Source of the DNA: Candidatus Copromonas faecavium (nom. illeg.)
Lineage (GTDB): Bacteria; Bacillota; Clostridia; Lachnospirales; Lachnospiraceae
Length of the DNA: 33,927 bases
Direction of reading: 5' to 3'
Assembly (NCBI GenBank): GCA_018712915.1
Contig: DVGC01000027.1
Coordinates: forward strand, 1-33,927
The translations under genes were made by a program, and so were the position numbers. Shown here one piece after another: positions 1 to 8,989 of the stretch; the stretch's first letter is position 1, and the number at the start of each line of letters is the position of its first letter. The notes beneath the pieces are model-generated. The model ran no database searches, had not been told where the DNA came from, and saw only the letters and a program-made list of their open reading frames with translations.

Positions 1-49
1 AGCCTTGTAAAGGGATAGAGGGGAAGTTTGCGTTTTTTTACGAGATCGG

Positions 50-78
50 TTTACCAGGAATGATGTGAGAGATAAAAT
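50..78 (+). promoter_or_regulatory. possible distal sigma-A promoter upstream of tcdA
   Basis: TTTACC at 50-55 and TAAAAT at 73-78 are separated by exactly 17 bases. The -35 matches the consensus at 4 of 6 positions and the -10 at 5 of 6. It would give a leader of about 135 bases containing the 105-121 dyad. The region is AT-rich, so a chance match is quite possible. Confidence 0.28.
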
Positions 79-104
79 AACAAGATTGCATAAATTAGAT
101 CTGC

Positions 105-121
105 TCATGAATAGTTCATGA
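105..121. promoter_or_regulatory. 17-base perfect dyad, candidate operator
   Basis: TCATGAA (105-111), spacer TAG, TTCATGA (115-121): a perfect 7-base inverted repeat. It lies 29 bases upstream of the -35 box at 151, and downstream of the possible distal promoter at 50-78. It is not followed by a T run, so it does not look like a terminator. It could bind a dimeric regulator or form a small RNA hairpin in a longer leader. No known operator is recognised. Confidence 0.4.
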
Positions 122-150
122 AACAACCCTGATGCGGCTGTGCCGGCAGA

Positions 151-179
151 TTGACAGCGCTGAGAAAACCGGTTAAAAT
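151..179 (+). promoter_or_regulatory. sigma-A promoter of tcdA
   Basis: TTGACA at 151-156 (perfect -35) and TAAAAT at 174-179 (5 of 6 for -10) are spaced by 17 bases. Transcription would begin near 186, leaving a leader of about 35 bases that holds the GGAGGG ribosome site at 208-213 ahead of the ATG at 221. Confidence 0.62.
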
Positions 180-220
180 GATGGGACCGAAATGCGGAAG
201 AAGATTTGGAGGGTCAGAAT

Positions 221-967
221 ATGAGGGAACAGTTTGCGAGAACGCAGCTTCTTTTGGGAGAGACCAGTATGGAACGCTTATCCCGGGCCAGGGTTGCTGT
301 GTTTGGAATCGGAGGCGTGGGAGGCCATGCGATGGAGGCGTTGGCCCGCAGCGGAATCGGCACGCTGGATCTGATTGACAGCGACAAAGTCTGCCTTTCC
401 AACTTAAACCGGCAGATCATTGCCACCAGAAGCACTCTGGGCATGTATAAAGTGGACGCTGCCAGGGAAAGGATTCTTGATATCAATCCGGAGGCGGTTG
501 TAAACGTGTATCGGACATTCTTCCTGCCGGAAAATGCGGATTCCTTTCCCTTTTCTGAATATGATTACGTGGTGGATGCCATTGATACGGTGGCGGGGAA
601 ACTTGCGCTGGCGGAACAGGCAGAAAGGTACGGGGTTCCCATCATCAGCTCCATGGGGGCCGGCAACAAGATGGAGGCATCGGCGCTGGAGGTTTCTGAC
701 ATTTATAAGACGTCTGTCTGTCCCCTTGCCAGGGTTATGAGACGGGAATTGAAAAAACGCGGAATTAAGCATCTGAAAGTGGTGTATTCAAAAGAAATTG
801 CCATGACGCCGGGCCATGATCACATGGGCGGTGATAAAGAACCGGAGACCAAGGGAACTGCGGGACGGCCGGCTCCCGGGAGCAATGCCTTTGTGCCGGC
901 GGCGGCAGGATTAATTCTGGCCGGAGAGGTTATCAAAGATCTGACGGGGGTGCGTGGCTCTTTTTGA
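221..967 (+). CDS. tcdA: tRNA threonylcarbamoyladenosine dehydratase (TcdA/CsdL, E1-like)
   Basis: This is an E1/ThiF-fold enzyme that uses ATP to cyclise the t6A modification at tRNA position 37 to ct6A. The 248-residue product carries the adenylate-binding motif GIGGVGGHA near residue 32, then DLIDSDKV and NLNRQ, the ATP/Mg-contacting motifs of the family. It also has the TcdA-type central segment SSMGAGNKM and the C-terminal GSNAFVPAAAGL. I chose the ATG at 221 because GGAGGG lies 7 bases upstream; an in-frame TTG at 206 would place that Shine-Dalgarno inside the gene. The gene appears to be a single transcription unit, with a promoter at 151-179 and a terminator overlapping its stop codon. 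A ThiF/MoeB-type activator is the alternative, but the length and the C-terminal region fit TcdA better. Confidence 0.9.
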   Translation: MREQFARTQLLLGETSMERLSRARVAVFGIGGVGGHAMEALARSGIGTLDLIDSDKVCLSNLNRQIIATRSTLGMYKVDAARERILDINPEAVVNVYRTFFLPENADSFPFSEYDYVVDAIDTVAGKLALAEQAERYGVPIISSMGAGNKMEASALEVSDIYKTSVCPLARVMRRELKKRGIKHLKVVYSKEIAMTPGHDHMGGDKEPETKGTAGRPAPGSNAFVPAAAGLILAGEVIKDLTGVRGSF

Positions 968-990
968 GTTGCAATTTGCCCCCTTTTTTT
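946..990 (+). terminator. rho-independent terminator of tcdA
   Basis: GGGGG at 946-950 can pair with CCCCC at 979-983, followed directly by seven T residues (984-990). Inside, GTGGCTC (954-960) can pair with GAGTTGC (966-972, using G-T wobbles) around a five-T loop, with an internal loop between the two stems. The structure overlaps the tcdA stop codon (965-967) and the next promoter. The wobble-rich inner stem makes the strength uncertain. Confidence 0.45.
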
Positions 991-997
991 GTATACT
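969..997 (+). promoter_or_regulatory. sigma-A promoter of ftsK/spoIIIE
   Basis: TTGCAA at 969-974 and TATACT at 992-997 are spaced by 17 bases; the -10 matches 5 of 6 consensus positions. The start of transcription would be near 1004, about 38 bases before the TTG start codon at 1042. The promoter lies within the tcdA terminator sequence. Confidence 0.55.
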
Positions 998-1041
998 ATA
1001 GATTGCAGGCGTAGGCCTTGAAGTAAAAGGGGGATATCCGT

Positions 1042-4000
1042 TTGGCGGCTAATCAGAGCAACAGCAACACAAAAAAGAAAACAACGGCGTCTTCAGGAAA
1101 GAAACAGACGGCAAAAACAACGGCAGCAAAGAAGGGGAAGACGGCACAGGATACCAGCTTTCTTCAGTCGGAGGCAGCCGTCCTGGGCACGTTTGCGATC
1201 TGTGTATTTTTATTTTTAAGTAATTTCCATATCTGCGGCGTGATAGGAGATGTATTGAGCCAGGTGATGTTAGGCGTTTTCGGCAGCATCGGCTACGTGG
1301 CACCTCTCCTTCTGTTTGCAGGTATGCTTTTCTATGCATCAAATAAGGGAAATATCCGGGCGGTTTATAAAATGCTGGCAGTGGAAGTGCTTTTGATTGT
1401 CCTTTGCGGACTGGCCCAGCTTCTTTTTGGAGGCGGCTATCAGGAAGGACAGACGCTGCGGGATGTTTATGAATCGGCCGGTGTCAGCGGACAGGGCGGC
1501 GGAGTAATCGGAGGCGCCCTGGTTTTAGTGCTGCATACAGCGGTGGGTACCATCGGTTCTTACCTGATTCTTCTTCTGTTTATGATTATTTCCATTGTCT
1601 GCATTACGGAAAAATCCTTTGTGTCCGCAGTCAGAAAAGGCGGAGGACGGGCATATCAGTATGCAAGGGATGACTACGACAGAAGAAAGGAAATCCGGGA
1701 GGAAAAGCGGGAAGAACGCCGCATTTTAAGAGAGGAACAGCGGGTTCACGGGGTGAACCTGAAATCGACGGATTTATTAAAGGATACGCCCGCCGCTCTG
1801 GCGGAGGCGGAGAAGAAAGAAGAGGCGGCCCGGGAACCGGTGAAAGCACAGAATGGCCCGGGTACATCGGCCGCCATGGAACATCCGGCAGGGGAGCGCG
1901 CCTACAAGCCGGCGTTTGCACATGTGCCGGCATTTGAAGAAGAGCATCCGGGAGCTGCTTATGCCTCTTCCTGGAAGGTGATGCCTGGAAGTCCTGAATA
2001 TGCGGATTCTTCTGCACAGGGAAGCGGCCCGGTACGCGGAGAAATGGGTACCGGCAGAACCGCTGAGGAAGAAAATCGTCCGTCATCCGGTCATTCCGCG
2101 GATGTCTTTACCGGAAAGATTCAGATGAATGCCGGGACTGCAGGGGAGGAAGAAGAGATTCCTTTTGAAGAGGATTTATCTCTCCTGCGCCATCCAATGG
2201 ATGAGGATGTGTTTGTCAGCCGGGATCGGAGTACGCTGGATGCCATGGACCTGTTTCCGGACCGGATGGCTTCTCTGGATGAGGAAGAAGTCAAAAGCAG
2301 GGCAGACAGCTCCTTCCGGGAGGATGAGGCAGACGGTTTCGGGAAAGAGGCAGCAGGAACCGCAGAAAAAGAAGAATCCATTGGTTTTGCCGGGGCTGCG
2401 GCAGATCCTTTTGCCGAAGAAGGAATGGATGCTTATGCGAAAGAGGCAATATTTGACGAAGAGGAGATTTCTGCTGCCGGTGCAGGCAATGAGAATTATC
2501 CCGGCAGAAATTTAGGTGCGGCAGGGGCGGAGCCCGGGTGCAGGGCAAAAGCAGAGACAGGACACCAGGCAGAAGCGCTCAGGGAACGGGAACTGCGCCC
2601 GGAACGAAAACAGGTGGTGACGGCCACCGGAAAAGTCATTGATACGGATGCCGAGGAGATCATAAAGAAAAAGAGGAAACTGGACGCAAAAGAAAAGGCG
2701 GAGGCGGAGTCCTCGGTTCTTAATGAAATCCAGAAACGGGAGGAAAAGCCGAAAAAGCCTTATGTCATTCCCCCGCTCAGCTTGCTGGCCAAGGGGAAAC
2801 CTCTTTCCGGACAGTCGGAGAAGGAATTTAAGGAAACGGCGGTCAAGCTGCAGCAGACCCTGCGGAATTTCGGGGTTGGCGTTACAGTAACAAATATCAG
2901 CTGCGGTCCTACGGTTACCAGGTATGAGCTTCATCCGGAGCAGGGCGTAAAGGTGAGCCGGATCCTGTCTTTGGCAGATGATATCAAACTGAATCTGGCG
3001 GCAGCGGATATTCGTATCGAAGCTCCCATTCCGGGAAAAGCGGCCGTGGGAATTGAGGTGCCGAACCGGGTCAACAGTACGGTGTATTTAAGGGATCTGC
3101 TGGAAAGCGAGGAGTTTAAAACTCATCCGTCCCGGCTGGCCTTCGCCGTGGGAAAAGACATCGGCGGAAAGGTAATCGTGGCTGATCTGGCCAAGATGCC
3201 CCACCTTCTCATTGCCGGACAGACCGGTTCAGGAAAGTCCGTGGGCATCAATACAATGGTGATGAGCTTTTTATACCGCTCGTCGCCGGATGATGTAAAA
3301 CTGATCATGATCGATCCCAAAGTGGTGGAGCTTTCGGTTTATAACGGCATTCCCCATCTGCTGATTCCTGTGGTGACGGATCCGAAGAAGGCCGCCGGAG
3401 CCTTAAACTGGGCTGTGGCGGAGATGATGGAGCGGTATAATAAATTTGCTGCTGCCAACGTCCGGGATCTGAAGGGGTACAATGCCAGAGTCAAGAGTCT
3501 TGCAGACAGCGGGGACGTGCCTCCGGAAGAAATTCCGGCAAAGCTTCCCCAGATTGTGATTGTTATCGACGAGCTGGCCGATTTGATGATGGTCGCTTCC
3601 AATGAAGTGGAGGATGCCATCTGCCGTCTGGCTCAGCTGGCCCGTGCAGCGGGAATCCATCTGGTCATTGCTACACAGCGGCCGTCTGTCAATGTCATCA
3701 CCGGTGTCATTAAGGCCAATATTCCGTCCAGAATCGCCTTTTCCGTGGCATCTGGAACGGATTCCCGTACCATTCTGGATATGGTGGGAGCGGAGAAGCT
3801 TTTAGGAAACGGCGATATGCTCTTTTATCCGTCCGGCTATCCAAAGCCTCTCAGGGTTCAGGGGGCCTTCGTTTCCGATAACGAGGTGTCCCGGGTGACC
3901 GACTTCCTGAAAGAGCAGAATGAAGACGGCGGCTATAATGAAGAGGTTGAGAAGAAGCTGAGCCAGCCCATGCTCGGAGGACTGTCCCAGAAAGGCACTG

Positions 4001-4224
4001 AACGGGACGAGCTGTTTGTGTCTGCAGGAAATTTCATTATTGAAAAGGATAAAGCGTCCATCGGCATGCTGCAGAGGATGTTTAAAATCGGCTTCAACCG
4101 TGCGGCCAGAATTATGGATCAGCTGGCAGAGGCAGGCGTGGTCGGTGAAGAAGAAGGAACAAAGCCAAGAAAGGTCCTGATGTCGGCGGAGGAATTCGAA
4201 GAATTTCTGGAATCCGGAGGCTGA
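1042..4224 (+). CDS. ftsK: DNA translocase FtsK/SpoIIIE
   Basis: This is a membrane-anchored, ATP-driven double-stranded DNA pump that clears chromosomes through the division or sporulation septum. The 1060-residue product has a Lys/Thr/Ala-rich N-terminus, about four membrane segments between residues 45 and 195, and a basic stretch (KREERRILREE). A long low-complexity Glu/Ala/Gly-rich linker runs to about residue 570, followed by the motor. Walker A (GQTGSGKS) is near residue 727 and Walker B (VIVIDELADLMM) near 840. A C-terminal winged-helix gamma domain (FIIEKDKASIGML...RAARIMDQLAEAGVVG) reads DNA orientation sequences. The start is TTG, chosen because AAAGGGGG at 1026-1033 precedes it. 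The sequence does not distinguish vegetative FtsK from sporulation SpoIIIE. The gene for formate-tetrahydrofolate ligase follows 27 bases later. Confidence 0.95.
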   Translation: MAANQSNSNTKKKTTASSGKKQTAKTTAAKKGKTAQDTSFLQSEAAVLGTFAICVFLFLSNFHICGVIGDVLSQVMLGVFGSIGYVAPLLLFAGMLFYASNKGNIRAVYKMLAVEVLLIVLCGLAQLLFGGGYQEGQTLRDVYESAGVSGQGGGVIGGALVLVLHTAVGTIGSYLILLLFMIISIVCITEKSFVSAVRKGGGRAYQYARDDYDRRKEIREEKREERRILREEQRVHGVNLKSTDLLKDTPAALAEAEKKEEAAREPVKAQNGPGTSAAMEHPAGERAYKPAFAHVPAFEEEHPGAAYASSWKVMPGSPEYADSSAQGSGPVRGEMGTGRTAEEENRPSSGHSADVFTGKIQMNAGTAGEEEEIPFEEDLSLLRHPMDEDVFVSRDRSTLDAMDLFPDRMASLDEEEVKSRADSSFREDEADGFGKEAAGTAEKEESIGFAGAAADPFAEEGMDAYAKEAIFDEEEISAAGAGNENYPGRNLGAAGAEPGCRAKAETGHQAEALRERELRPERKQVVTATGKVIDTDAEEIIKKKRKLDAKEKAEAESSVLNEIQKREEKPKKPYVIPPLSLLAKGKPLSGQSEKEFKETAVKLQQTLRNFGVGVTVTNISCGPTVTRYELHPEQGVKVSRILSLADDIKLNLAAADIRIEAPIPGKAAVGIEVPNRVNSTVYLRDLLESEEFKTHPSRLAFAVGKDIGGKVIVADLAKMPHLLIAGQTGSGKSVGINTMVMSFLYRSSPDDVKLIMIDPKVVELSVYNGIPHLLIPVVTDPKKAAGALNWAVAEMMERYNKFAAANVRDLKGYNARVKSLADSGDVPPEEIPAKLPQIVIVIDELADLMMVASNEVEDAICRLAQLARAAGIHLVIATQRPSVNVITGVIKANIPSRIAFSVASGTDSRTILDMVGAEKLLGNGDMLFYPSGYPKPLRVQGAFVSDNEVSRVTDFLKEQNEDGGYNEEVEKKLSQPMLGGLSQKGTERDELFVSAGNFIIEKDKASIGMLQRMFKIGFNRAARIMDQLAEAGVVGEEEGTKPRKVLMSAEEFEEFLESGG

Positions 4225-4251
4225 CGGAAAATATAAGAAGGGAGAGAGAAC

Positions 4252-5922
4252 ATGAAAACAGACATTCAGATTGCGCAGGAAACAACGATGCTCCCCATTA
4301 CTCAGGTGGCGGCGGACTATGGAATCGGAGAGGACGACCTGGAACTTTATGGAAAGTATAAGGCGAAACTCACCAATGAATTCCGCAAATCCATTGAAGA
4401 CCGGCCAGACGGAAAGCTGGTGCTGGTAACAGCCATCAATCCGACACCGGCCGGAGAGGGAAAAACCACCACCAGCATTGGCCTGGCCCAGGCTCTTTCC
4501 AAAGCCGGAAAGAAGACTCTGGTGGCTTTGAGAGAACCGTCCCTGGGTCCGTGCTTTGGAATCAAGGGAGGAGCAGCAGGAGGCGGTTATTCCCAGGTGG
4601 TTCCCATGGAGGATTTAAACCTTCATTTCACCGGAGATTTCCATGCAATTACCACGGCGAACAATCTGTTGGCAGCCCTTTTGGATAACCACATCCAGCA
4701 GGGAAATGCCCTTGGAATTGATACGCGGCAGATTCTCTGGAAACGGTGCCTGGATATGAACGACAGGGCCTTGAGAAATATCGTCATCGGACTTGGCGCC
4801 AAGGCAGACGGCGTGGTCCGTGAGGATCACTTTGTGATCACGGTAGCGTCGGAGATTATGGCAATTCTCTGCCTTGCCACAGACATGACCGATTTGAAGG
4901 AACGTCTGGGACGGATCATTGTGGCATATAATTTTGCAGGAGAACCGGTGACGGCAAAGGATCTGAATGCTGTGGGAGCCATGGCAGCCCTCTTAAAGGA
5001 CGCGTTAAAGCCCAACCTGATTCAGACGCTGGAGCATACGGGAGCTCTGGTTCACGGAGGCCCCTTCGCCAACATCGCACACGGCTGCAACAGCGTTATT
5101 GCAACAAAGACAGCCTTAAAGCTTTCGGATATTACGGTGACGGAAGCCGGATTCGGCGCCGATCTGGGTGCGGAGAAGTTTTTCGATATCAAGTGCCGCA
5201 AGGCCGGTTTAAAACCGGATGCTGTGGTCTTGGTGGCCACGGTACGGGCCTTAAAGTATAACGGAGGCGTTCCCAAGGATCAGCTTTCTGAAGAAAATCT
5301 GGAGGCTTTGAAAAAGGGAATCGTCAACCTGGAGAAGCACATCGAGAACATTCAGAAATATCATGTTCCGGTGGTTGTAACCCTCAATGCCTTCCTGACT
5401 GATACGGAGGCGGAGTATGAGTACATCAGAAACTTCTGTCAGGAGCGAGGCTGCGAATTTGCCCTGTCTGAGGTCTGGGCCAAGGGCGGAGAAGGCGGCA
5501 AAGAGCTGGCTGAAAAGGTGATCCAGACTCTGGAGACGAAGGAGAGCCACTTTAAGCCTCTTTACGAGGATTCTTTAGGCCTTGCAGAAAAGATTGAGAC
5601 CATTGCCAAGGAAATCTACGGAGCAGGTTCCGTAAGCTATTCTCCGGCAGCGAAACGGGCATTAAAGAAAATTACGGATATGGGCTTTGGAGAGCTTCCG
5701 GTCTGTATGGCAAAGACCCAGTACTCCCTGTCGGACGATCAGACCAAGCTGGGACGGCCGGAAGGATTTGAGCTTTCGGTCCGTGACGTATATGTCAGCG
5801 CAGGAGCCGGATTTGTGGTTGCCCTTACGGGGGCGATTATGACCATGCCCGGCCTGCCGAAAAAACCGGCGGCGGATAACATCGATGTGGATGCTGACGG
5901 CAAGATTACAGGATTATTCTAA
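4252..5922 (+). CDS. fhs: formate-tetrahydrofolate ligase
   Basis: The enzyme makes 10-formyltetrahydrofolate from formate, tetrahydrofolate and ATP, feeding purine and formyl-methionine synthesis and, in acetogens, the methyl branch of the Wood-Ljungdahl pathway. The 556-residue length is the family norm. Visible motifs are the P-loop-like [18 protein letters not shown] near residue 65, the family block [18 protein letters not shown] near residue 97, and the C-terminal motif [31 protein letters not shown] stands 5 bases before the ATG. The position between ftsK and murE suggests cotranscription with ftsK, ending at least partly at the hairpin after the stop codon. Its product is the formyl donor used by Fmt, encoded further downstream, but the sequence shows no regulatory link. 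Confidence 0.97.
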   Translation: MKTDIQIAQETTMLPITQVAADYGIGEDDLELYGKYKAKLTNEFRKSIEDRPDGKLVLVTAINPTPAGEGKTTTSIGLAQALSKAGKKTLVALREPSLGPCFGIKGGAAGGGYSQVVPMEDLNLHFTGDFHAITTANNLLAALLDNHIQQGNALGIDTRQILWKRCLDMNDRALRNIVIGLGAKADGVVREDHFVITVASEIMAILCLATDMTDLKERLGRIIVAYNFAGEPVTAKDLNAVGAMAALLKDALKPNLIQTLEHTGALVHGGPFANIAHGCNSVIATKTALKLSDITVTEAGFGADLGAEKFFDIKCRKAGLKPDAVVLVATVRALKYNGGVPKDQLSEENLEALKKGIVNLEKHIENIQKYHVPVVVTLNAFLTDTEAEYEYIRNFCQERGCEFALSEVWAKGGEGGKELAEKVIQTLETKESHFKPLYEDSLGLAEKIETIAKEIYGAGSVSYSPAAKRALKKITDMGFGELPVCMAKTQYSLSDDQTKLGRPEGFELSVRDVYVSAGAGFVVALTGAIMTMPGLPKKPAADNIDVDADGKITGLF

Positions 5923-5929
5923 AAACGGA

Positions 5930-5962
5930 GGGCGGACGGCTGGATGCCATCCGCCTTTCCTT
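5930..5962 (+). terminator. possible rho-independent terminator or attenuator between fhs and murE
   Basis: GGCGGA (5931-5936) and GGC (5938-5940) can pair with GCC (5946-5948) and TCCGCC (5950-5955), with one C-A mismatch and a five-base loop. The tail TTTCCTTTC is an interrupted T run. The murE ribosome site GGAGGG begins 10 bases after the stem, so the hairpin may attenuate rather than fully stop transcription. Confidence 0.45.
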
Positions 5963-5974
5963 TCGGAGGGAAAT

Positions 5975-7498
5975 ATGAAAATTGGAGATTGGCTTGGCCG
6001 GCTGGAATACCGGCTTTTACAGGGAAATCTGGAGGAACCGGTATCGGAGGTGGTTTACGATTCCAGAAAGGCGGCACCGGATTCGGTCTTTGTCTGCATC
6101 CGGGGAAGCGCCATGGATTCCCACACCTTCATTCCGGACGTAATAAAATCCGGCTGCCGGGTTCTTGTGACGGAGCGTGAAGCGGAGGCTCCGGAAGGGG
6201 TGACCGTTCTTCTTGTGAAAAACGGAAGACAGGCGCTGGCAGAGCTTTCTGCGGCCAGATTCGGCTATCCGGCCGAAAAGCTGACCACCATCGGCATTAC
6301 GGGAACGAAAGGAAAAACCACCACCAGCTATATGGTACGGTCCATTCTCGAGGCCATGGGAAAGAAGACAGGACTCATCGGCACCAATGGAGCCATCATC
6401 GGAGGGGAGCGGATTCCCACAGCCAATACCACCCCGGAGTCCTACCTGGTTCAGGAGTATTTTTCCAGAATGGTGGAGGCAGGCTGCACCCACTGCGTCA
6501 TGGAGGTTTCCTCTCAGGCCCTGATGCTGCACCGGGTCGGAGGCATCCTGTTTGACATCGGCCTTTTTACCAATATTTTCCCGGATCATATCGGACCGAA
6601 GGAGCATGAAAGCTTTGAGGAGTATCTGTACTATAAATCCAGACTTCTTACCATCTGCAAAACAGGAGTCATCAATCTCCTGTCGGAGCATTATGACGAG
6701 ATAATAAACGATCACACTTGTCAGCTGGTGACCTATGCCCTGGAGGATGAAACCACGGGAGAACAGAAGGCAGATTTCGTTGGAAATCATGTGCATTATG
6801 CCTCCAATCATGAGTTTGTGGGAATCGAATTTGACATTCATGGAGGAATGAACGGAAGAGTCCGGGTGGGAATGCCGGGAAAATTCAATGCGGACAATGC
6901 CCTGGCAGCTCTTGCGGTCTGCAGTCTGGCCCTGAAAAAGGAGCGGGAGCAGGCGCCGGATCCCGAAGGATTCGATGCGGCCATGAGACAGGCGCTTTTC
7001 AATGTCCGTGTGGACGGACGGATGGAGATTGTCCATGTGTCGAAAACATGCAGCGTCATTGTGGACTATGCCCATAATGCGGTCAGCATGGAAAGCCTTT
7101 TAACCACCTTAAGAGCTTATAAGCCAAAGCGTCTGGTCTGCGTCTTTGGATGCGGCGGCAACCGGGCGAAAGACCGCCGGTATTCCATGGGAGAAATCGG
7201 AGGCCGGATGGCGGATTTCTGTATTCTGACAGCTGATAATCCCCGGTTTGAGAAAAATGAGGATATTATTAAGGATATTGAAACGGGAATGGCAAAAACC
7301 AACGGAAGCTACATGGTGATTCCTGACCGCAGGGATGCGATTTTTTATGCGGTGCATCATGCGAAAGAGGGAGATATGATTGCCATCATCGGCAAGGGGC
7401 ATGAGGACTATCAGGAGATCGAAGGCGTCAGACATCATTTCCTTGACCGTGAGGTTGTGGAAGATGCCGTAAGAGAAATGGAATCACAGAATGCCTGA
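5975..7498 (+). CDS. murE: UDP-MurNAc-tripeptide ligase MurE (meso-diaminopimelate type)
   Basis: This cytoplasmic Mur ligase adds the third amino acid to the peptidoglycan precursor, using ATP. The 507-residue product has the N-terminal UDP-binding domain (VVYDSRKAAPDSVFVCIRG), the P-loop GITGTKGKTTTS near residue 110, and the central VMEVSSQAL segment bearing the family's active-site region. DNPR at residues 421-424 is the signature that selects meso-diaminopimelate rather than lysine. The open frame extends further upstream, but the ATG at 5975 has GGAGGG 4 bases before it and the protein then begins at the normal family start. MurF follows after 30 bases, so the two successive steps of wall precursor assembly are coexpressed. 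Confidence 0.96.
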   Translation: MKIGDWLGRLEYRLLQGNLEEPVSEVVYDSRKAAPDSVFVCIRGSAMDSHTFIPDVIKSGCRVLVTEREAEAPEGVTVLLVKNGRQALAELSAARFGYPAEKLTTIGITGTKGKTTTSYMVRSILEAMGKKTGLIGTNGAIIGGERIPTANTTPESYLVQEYFSRMVEAGCTHCVMEVSSQALMLHRVGGILFDIGLFTNIFPDHIGPKEHESFEEYLYYKSRLLTICKTGVINLLSEHYDEIINDHTCQLVTYALEDETTGEQKADFVGNHVHYASNHEFVGIEFDIHGGMNGRVRVGMPGKFNADNALAALAVCSLALKKEREQAPDPEGFDAAMRQALFNVRVDGRMEIVHVSKTCSVIVDYAHNAVSMESLLTTLRAYKPKRLVCVFGCGGNRAKDRRYSMGEIGGRMADFCILTADNPRFEKNEDIIKDIETGMAKTNGSYMVIPDRRDAIFYAVHHAKEGDMIAIIGKGHEDYQEIEGVRHHFLDREVVEDAVREMESQNA

Positions 7499-7528
7499 AA
7501 AGCGGAATAAGAGAGGAGACCGAAACAG

Positions 7529-8920
7529 ATGGAGCAGGTAAGGGTTGAGGATTTGGTGAAAGGAAGCGGCGGACGGCTTCTGTATGGGAATCCGGATGAA
7601 CCGGTGAAGCATATTGTGCTGGATTCCAGAGAAGCGGGACCCGGCGTTCTGTTTGTGCCGTTAATCGGAGAGAATGTGGACAGTCATAGATTCCTTGAGG
7701 ACGTGGCAGGAAAAGGCGCGGCTGCCGTGTTTACCAGTGAGCATCAGGAGGCGCCGGAATATGCGTCTTCATACGGCTGCGCCTGGATCGGGGTGGAGGA
7801 TACCAGGAAAGCCCTCCAGAGCTTCGGAAGCTATCTGAGAGACCGGCTGAGCCTGCCGTTGGTAGGAGTTACGGGAAGCGTTGGAAAAACCACCACCAGG
7901 GAGATGATCGCGGCGGCCCTCTCGGCAAAATACCGGGTATACCGGACGCCTGGAAACAAAAACAGCCAGGTGGGCGTCCCCATTACGATTTCTGAAATTT
8001 CCGGGGATGACCAGGTGGGCGTCATCGAACTGGGAATGAGCGAGCCGGGAGAATTGAGCGTCATCGCAAAGATTGCCCGGATAGATATGGCGGTCATTAC
8101 CAATGTGGGCATCACCCATATCGAACAGCTTGGCTCCAGAGAGAACATTTACCGGGAAAAGCTTACTATCCAGGATGGCCTTAAGGAAGGCGGCCTTCTG
8201 ATTCTGAATGGAGATGACGACCTGTTAAAGGATACAAAAGGAAAAGACGGGGTCCGGACCGTATATTACGGACTGGGCGGGCACTGCGATTACCGGGCGG
8301 AGCATATCGGTCATGAAGACGGGGGAATGGTTTTTACGGCTGTTACGCCCAAAGAAACGGGCACGGTCCGGCTGTCCGTCATGGGCGAACACAATGTGAT
8401 GAACGCCCTGGCAGCCATTGCCGTCTGCGATGCCATGGGCATGTCGCTCAAGGAAACGGCACAGGGGCTTCTGACCTTTACCGGCTTTGCCCACCGGCAG
8501 CAGATTTTCCATGGGCAGCGTTTTACGGTGCTGGATGACTCCTATAATGCCAGCCCGGCATCCATGAAGGCAGCCCTTGACGTATTAAAGGAGTTTCCCG
8601 GAAGCCGGCATATTGCCGTTTTAGCGGATATGAAGGAGCTGGGAGAGAAGACCCTTTCTTACCACCGGGAGGTGGGAATTTATGCGGCCGGCTGCAATCT
8701 TTCGCTGGTGGTGACTCTGGGAGAGGCATGCCATGCGCTGGCCGATGGCATAAGAAGCGCGGGAGATACGCCGGTGAAGGAATTTATGCAGAAAGAGGAA
8801 CTGATGGATTTCCTGAAAACAGAGGTAAGAAACGGGGACTGTGTTCTTTTTAAGGGCTCCAATTCCATGGGGGTGTCCGTGATGGCGGATGCCTTTAAGA
8901 AACTGGCGGATGAAGTCTGA
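7529..8920 (+). CDS. murF: UDP-MurNAc-tripeptide-D-Ala-D-Ala ligase MurF
   Basis: MurF adds the D-Ala-D-Ala dipeptide to the product of MurE, completing the cytoplasmic pentapeptide precursor. The 463-residue protein shows the N-terminal substrate domain (VLDSREAGPGVLFVPLIGENVDSH split over residues 33-57), the P-loop GVTGSVGKTTTRE near residue 112, the MurF motif NKNSQVGVP, and the C-terminal DDSYNASPASMKAAL region. GAGAGGAG precedes the ATG with normal spacing. It is directly downstream of murE, and priA starts 69 bases after its stop codon, with no terminator or promoter visible between them. Confidence 0.96.
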   Translation: MEQVRVEDLVKGSGGRLLYGNPDEPVKHIVLDSREAGPGVLFVPLIGENVDSHRFLEDVAGKGAAAVFTSEHQEAPEYASSYGCAWIGVEDTRKALQSFGSYLRDRLSLPLVGVTGSVGKTTTREMIAAALSAKYRVYRTPGNKNSQVGVPITISEISGDDQVGVIELGMSEPGELSVIAKIARIDMAVITNVGITHIEQLGSRENIYREKLTIQDGLKEGGLLILNGDDDLLKDTKGKDGVRTVYYGLGGHCDYRAEHIGHEDGGMVFTAVTPKETGTVRLSVMGEHNVMNALAAIAVCDAMGMSLKETAQGLLTFTGFAHRQQIFHGQRFTVLDDSYNASPASMKAALDVLKEFPGSRHIAVLADMKELGEKTLSYHREVGIYAAGCNLSLVVTLGEACHALADGIRSAGDTPVKEFMQKEELMDFLKTEVRNGDCVLFKGSNSMGVSVMADAFKKLADEV

Positions 8921-8989
8921 TTGGTCTGAAATCCGGTGCGGGCATCTTCCGCCGGAGGGAAGGAAAGACAGCGGAAAGGAGGGCGCAGC

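Noticed and set aside
1-49. Tail of an upstream gene or terminator at the left edge
   Set aside because: A T-rich stretch (CGTTTTTTTACG) is present, but no paired GC stem before it and no coding frame could be supported in the few bases available.
6017-7075. Long open frame on the minus strand (352 codons)
   Set aside because: It lies wholly antisense to murE, whose domains and active-site motifs are complete. Its translation has no recognisable motif, so it is a coding shadow.
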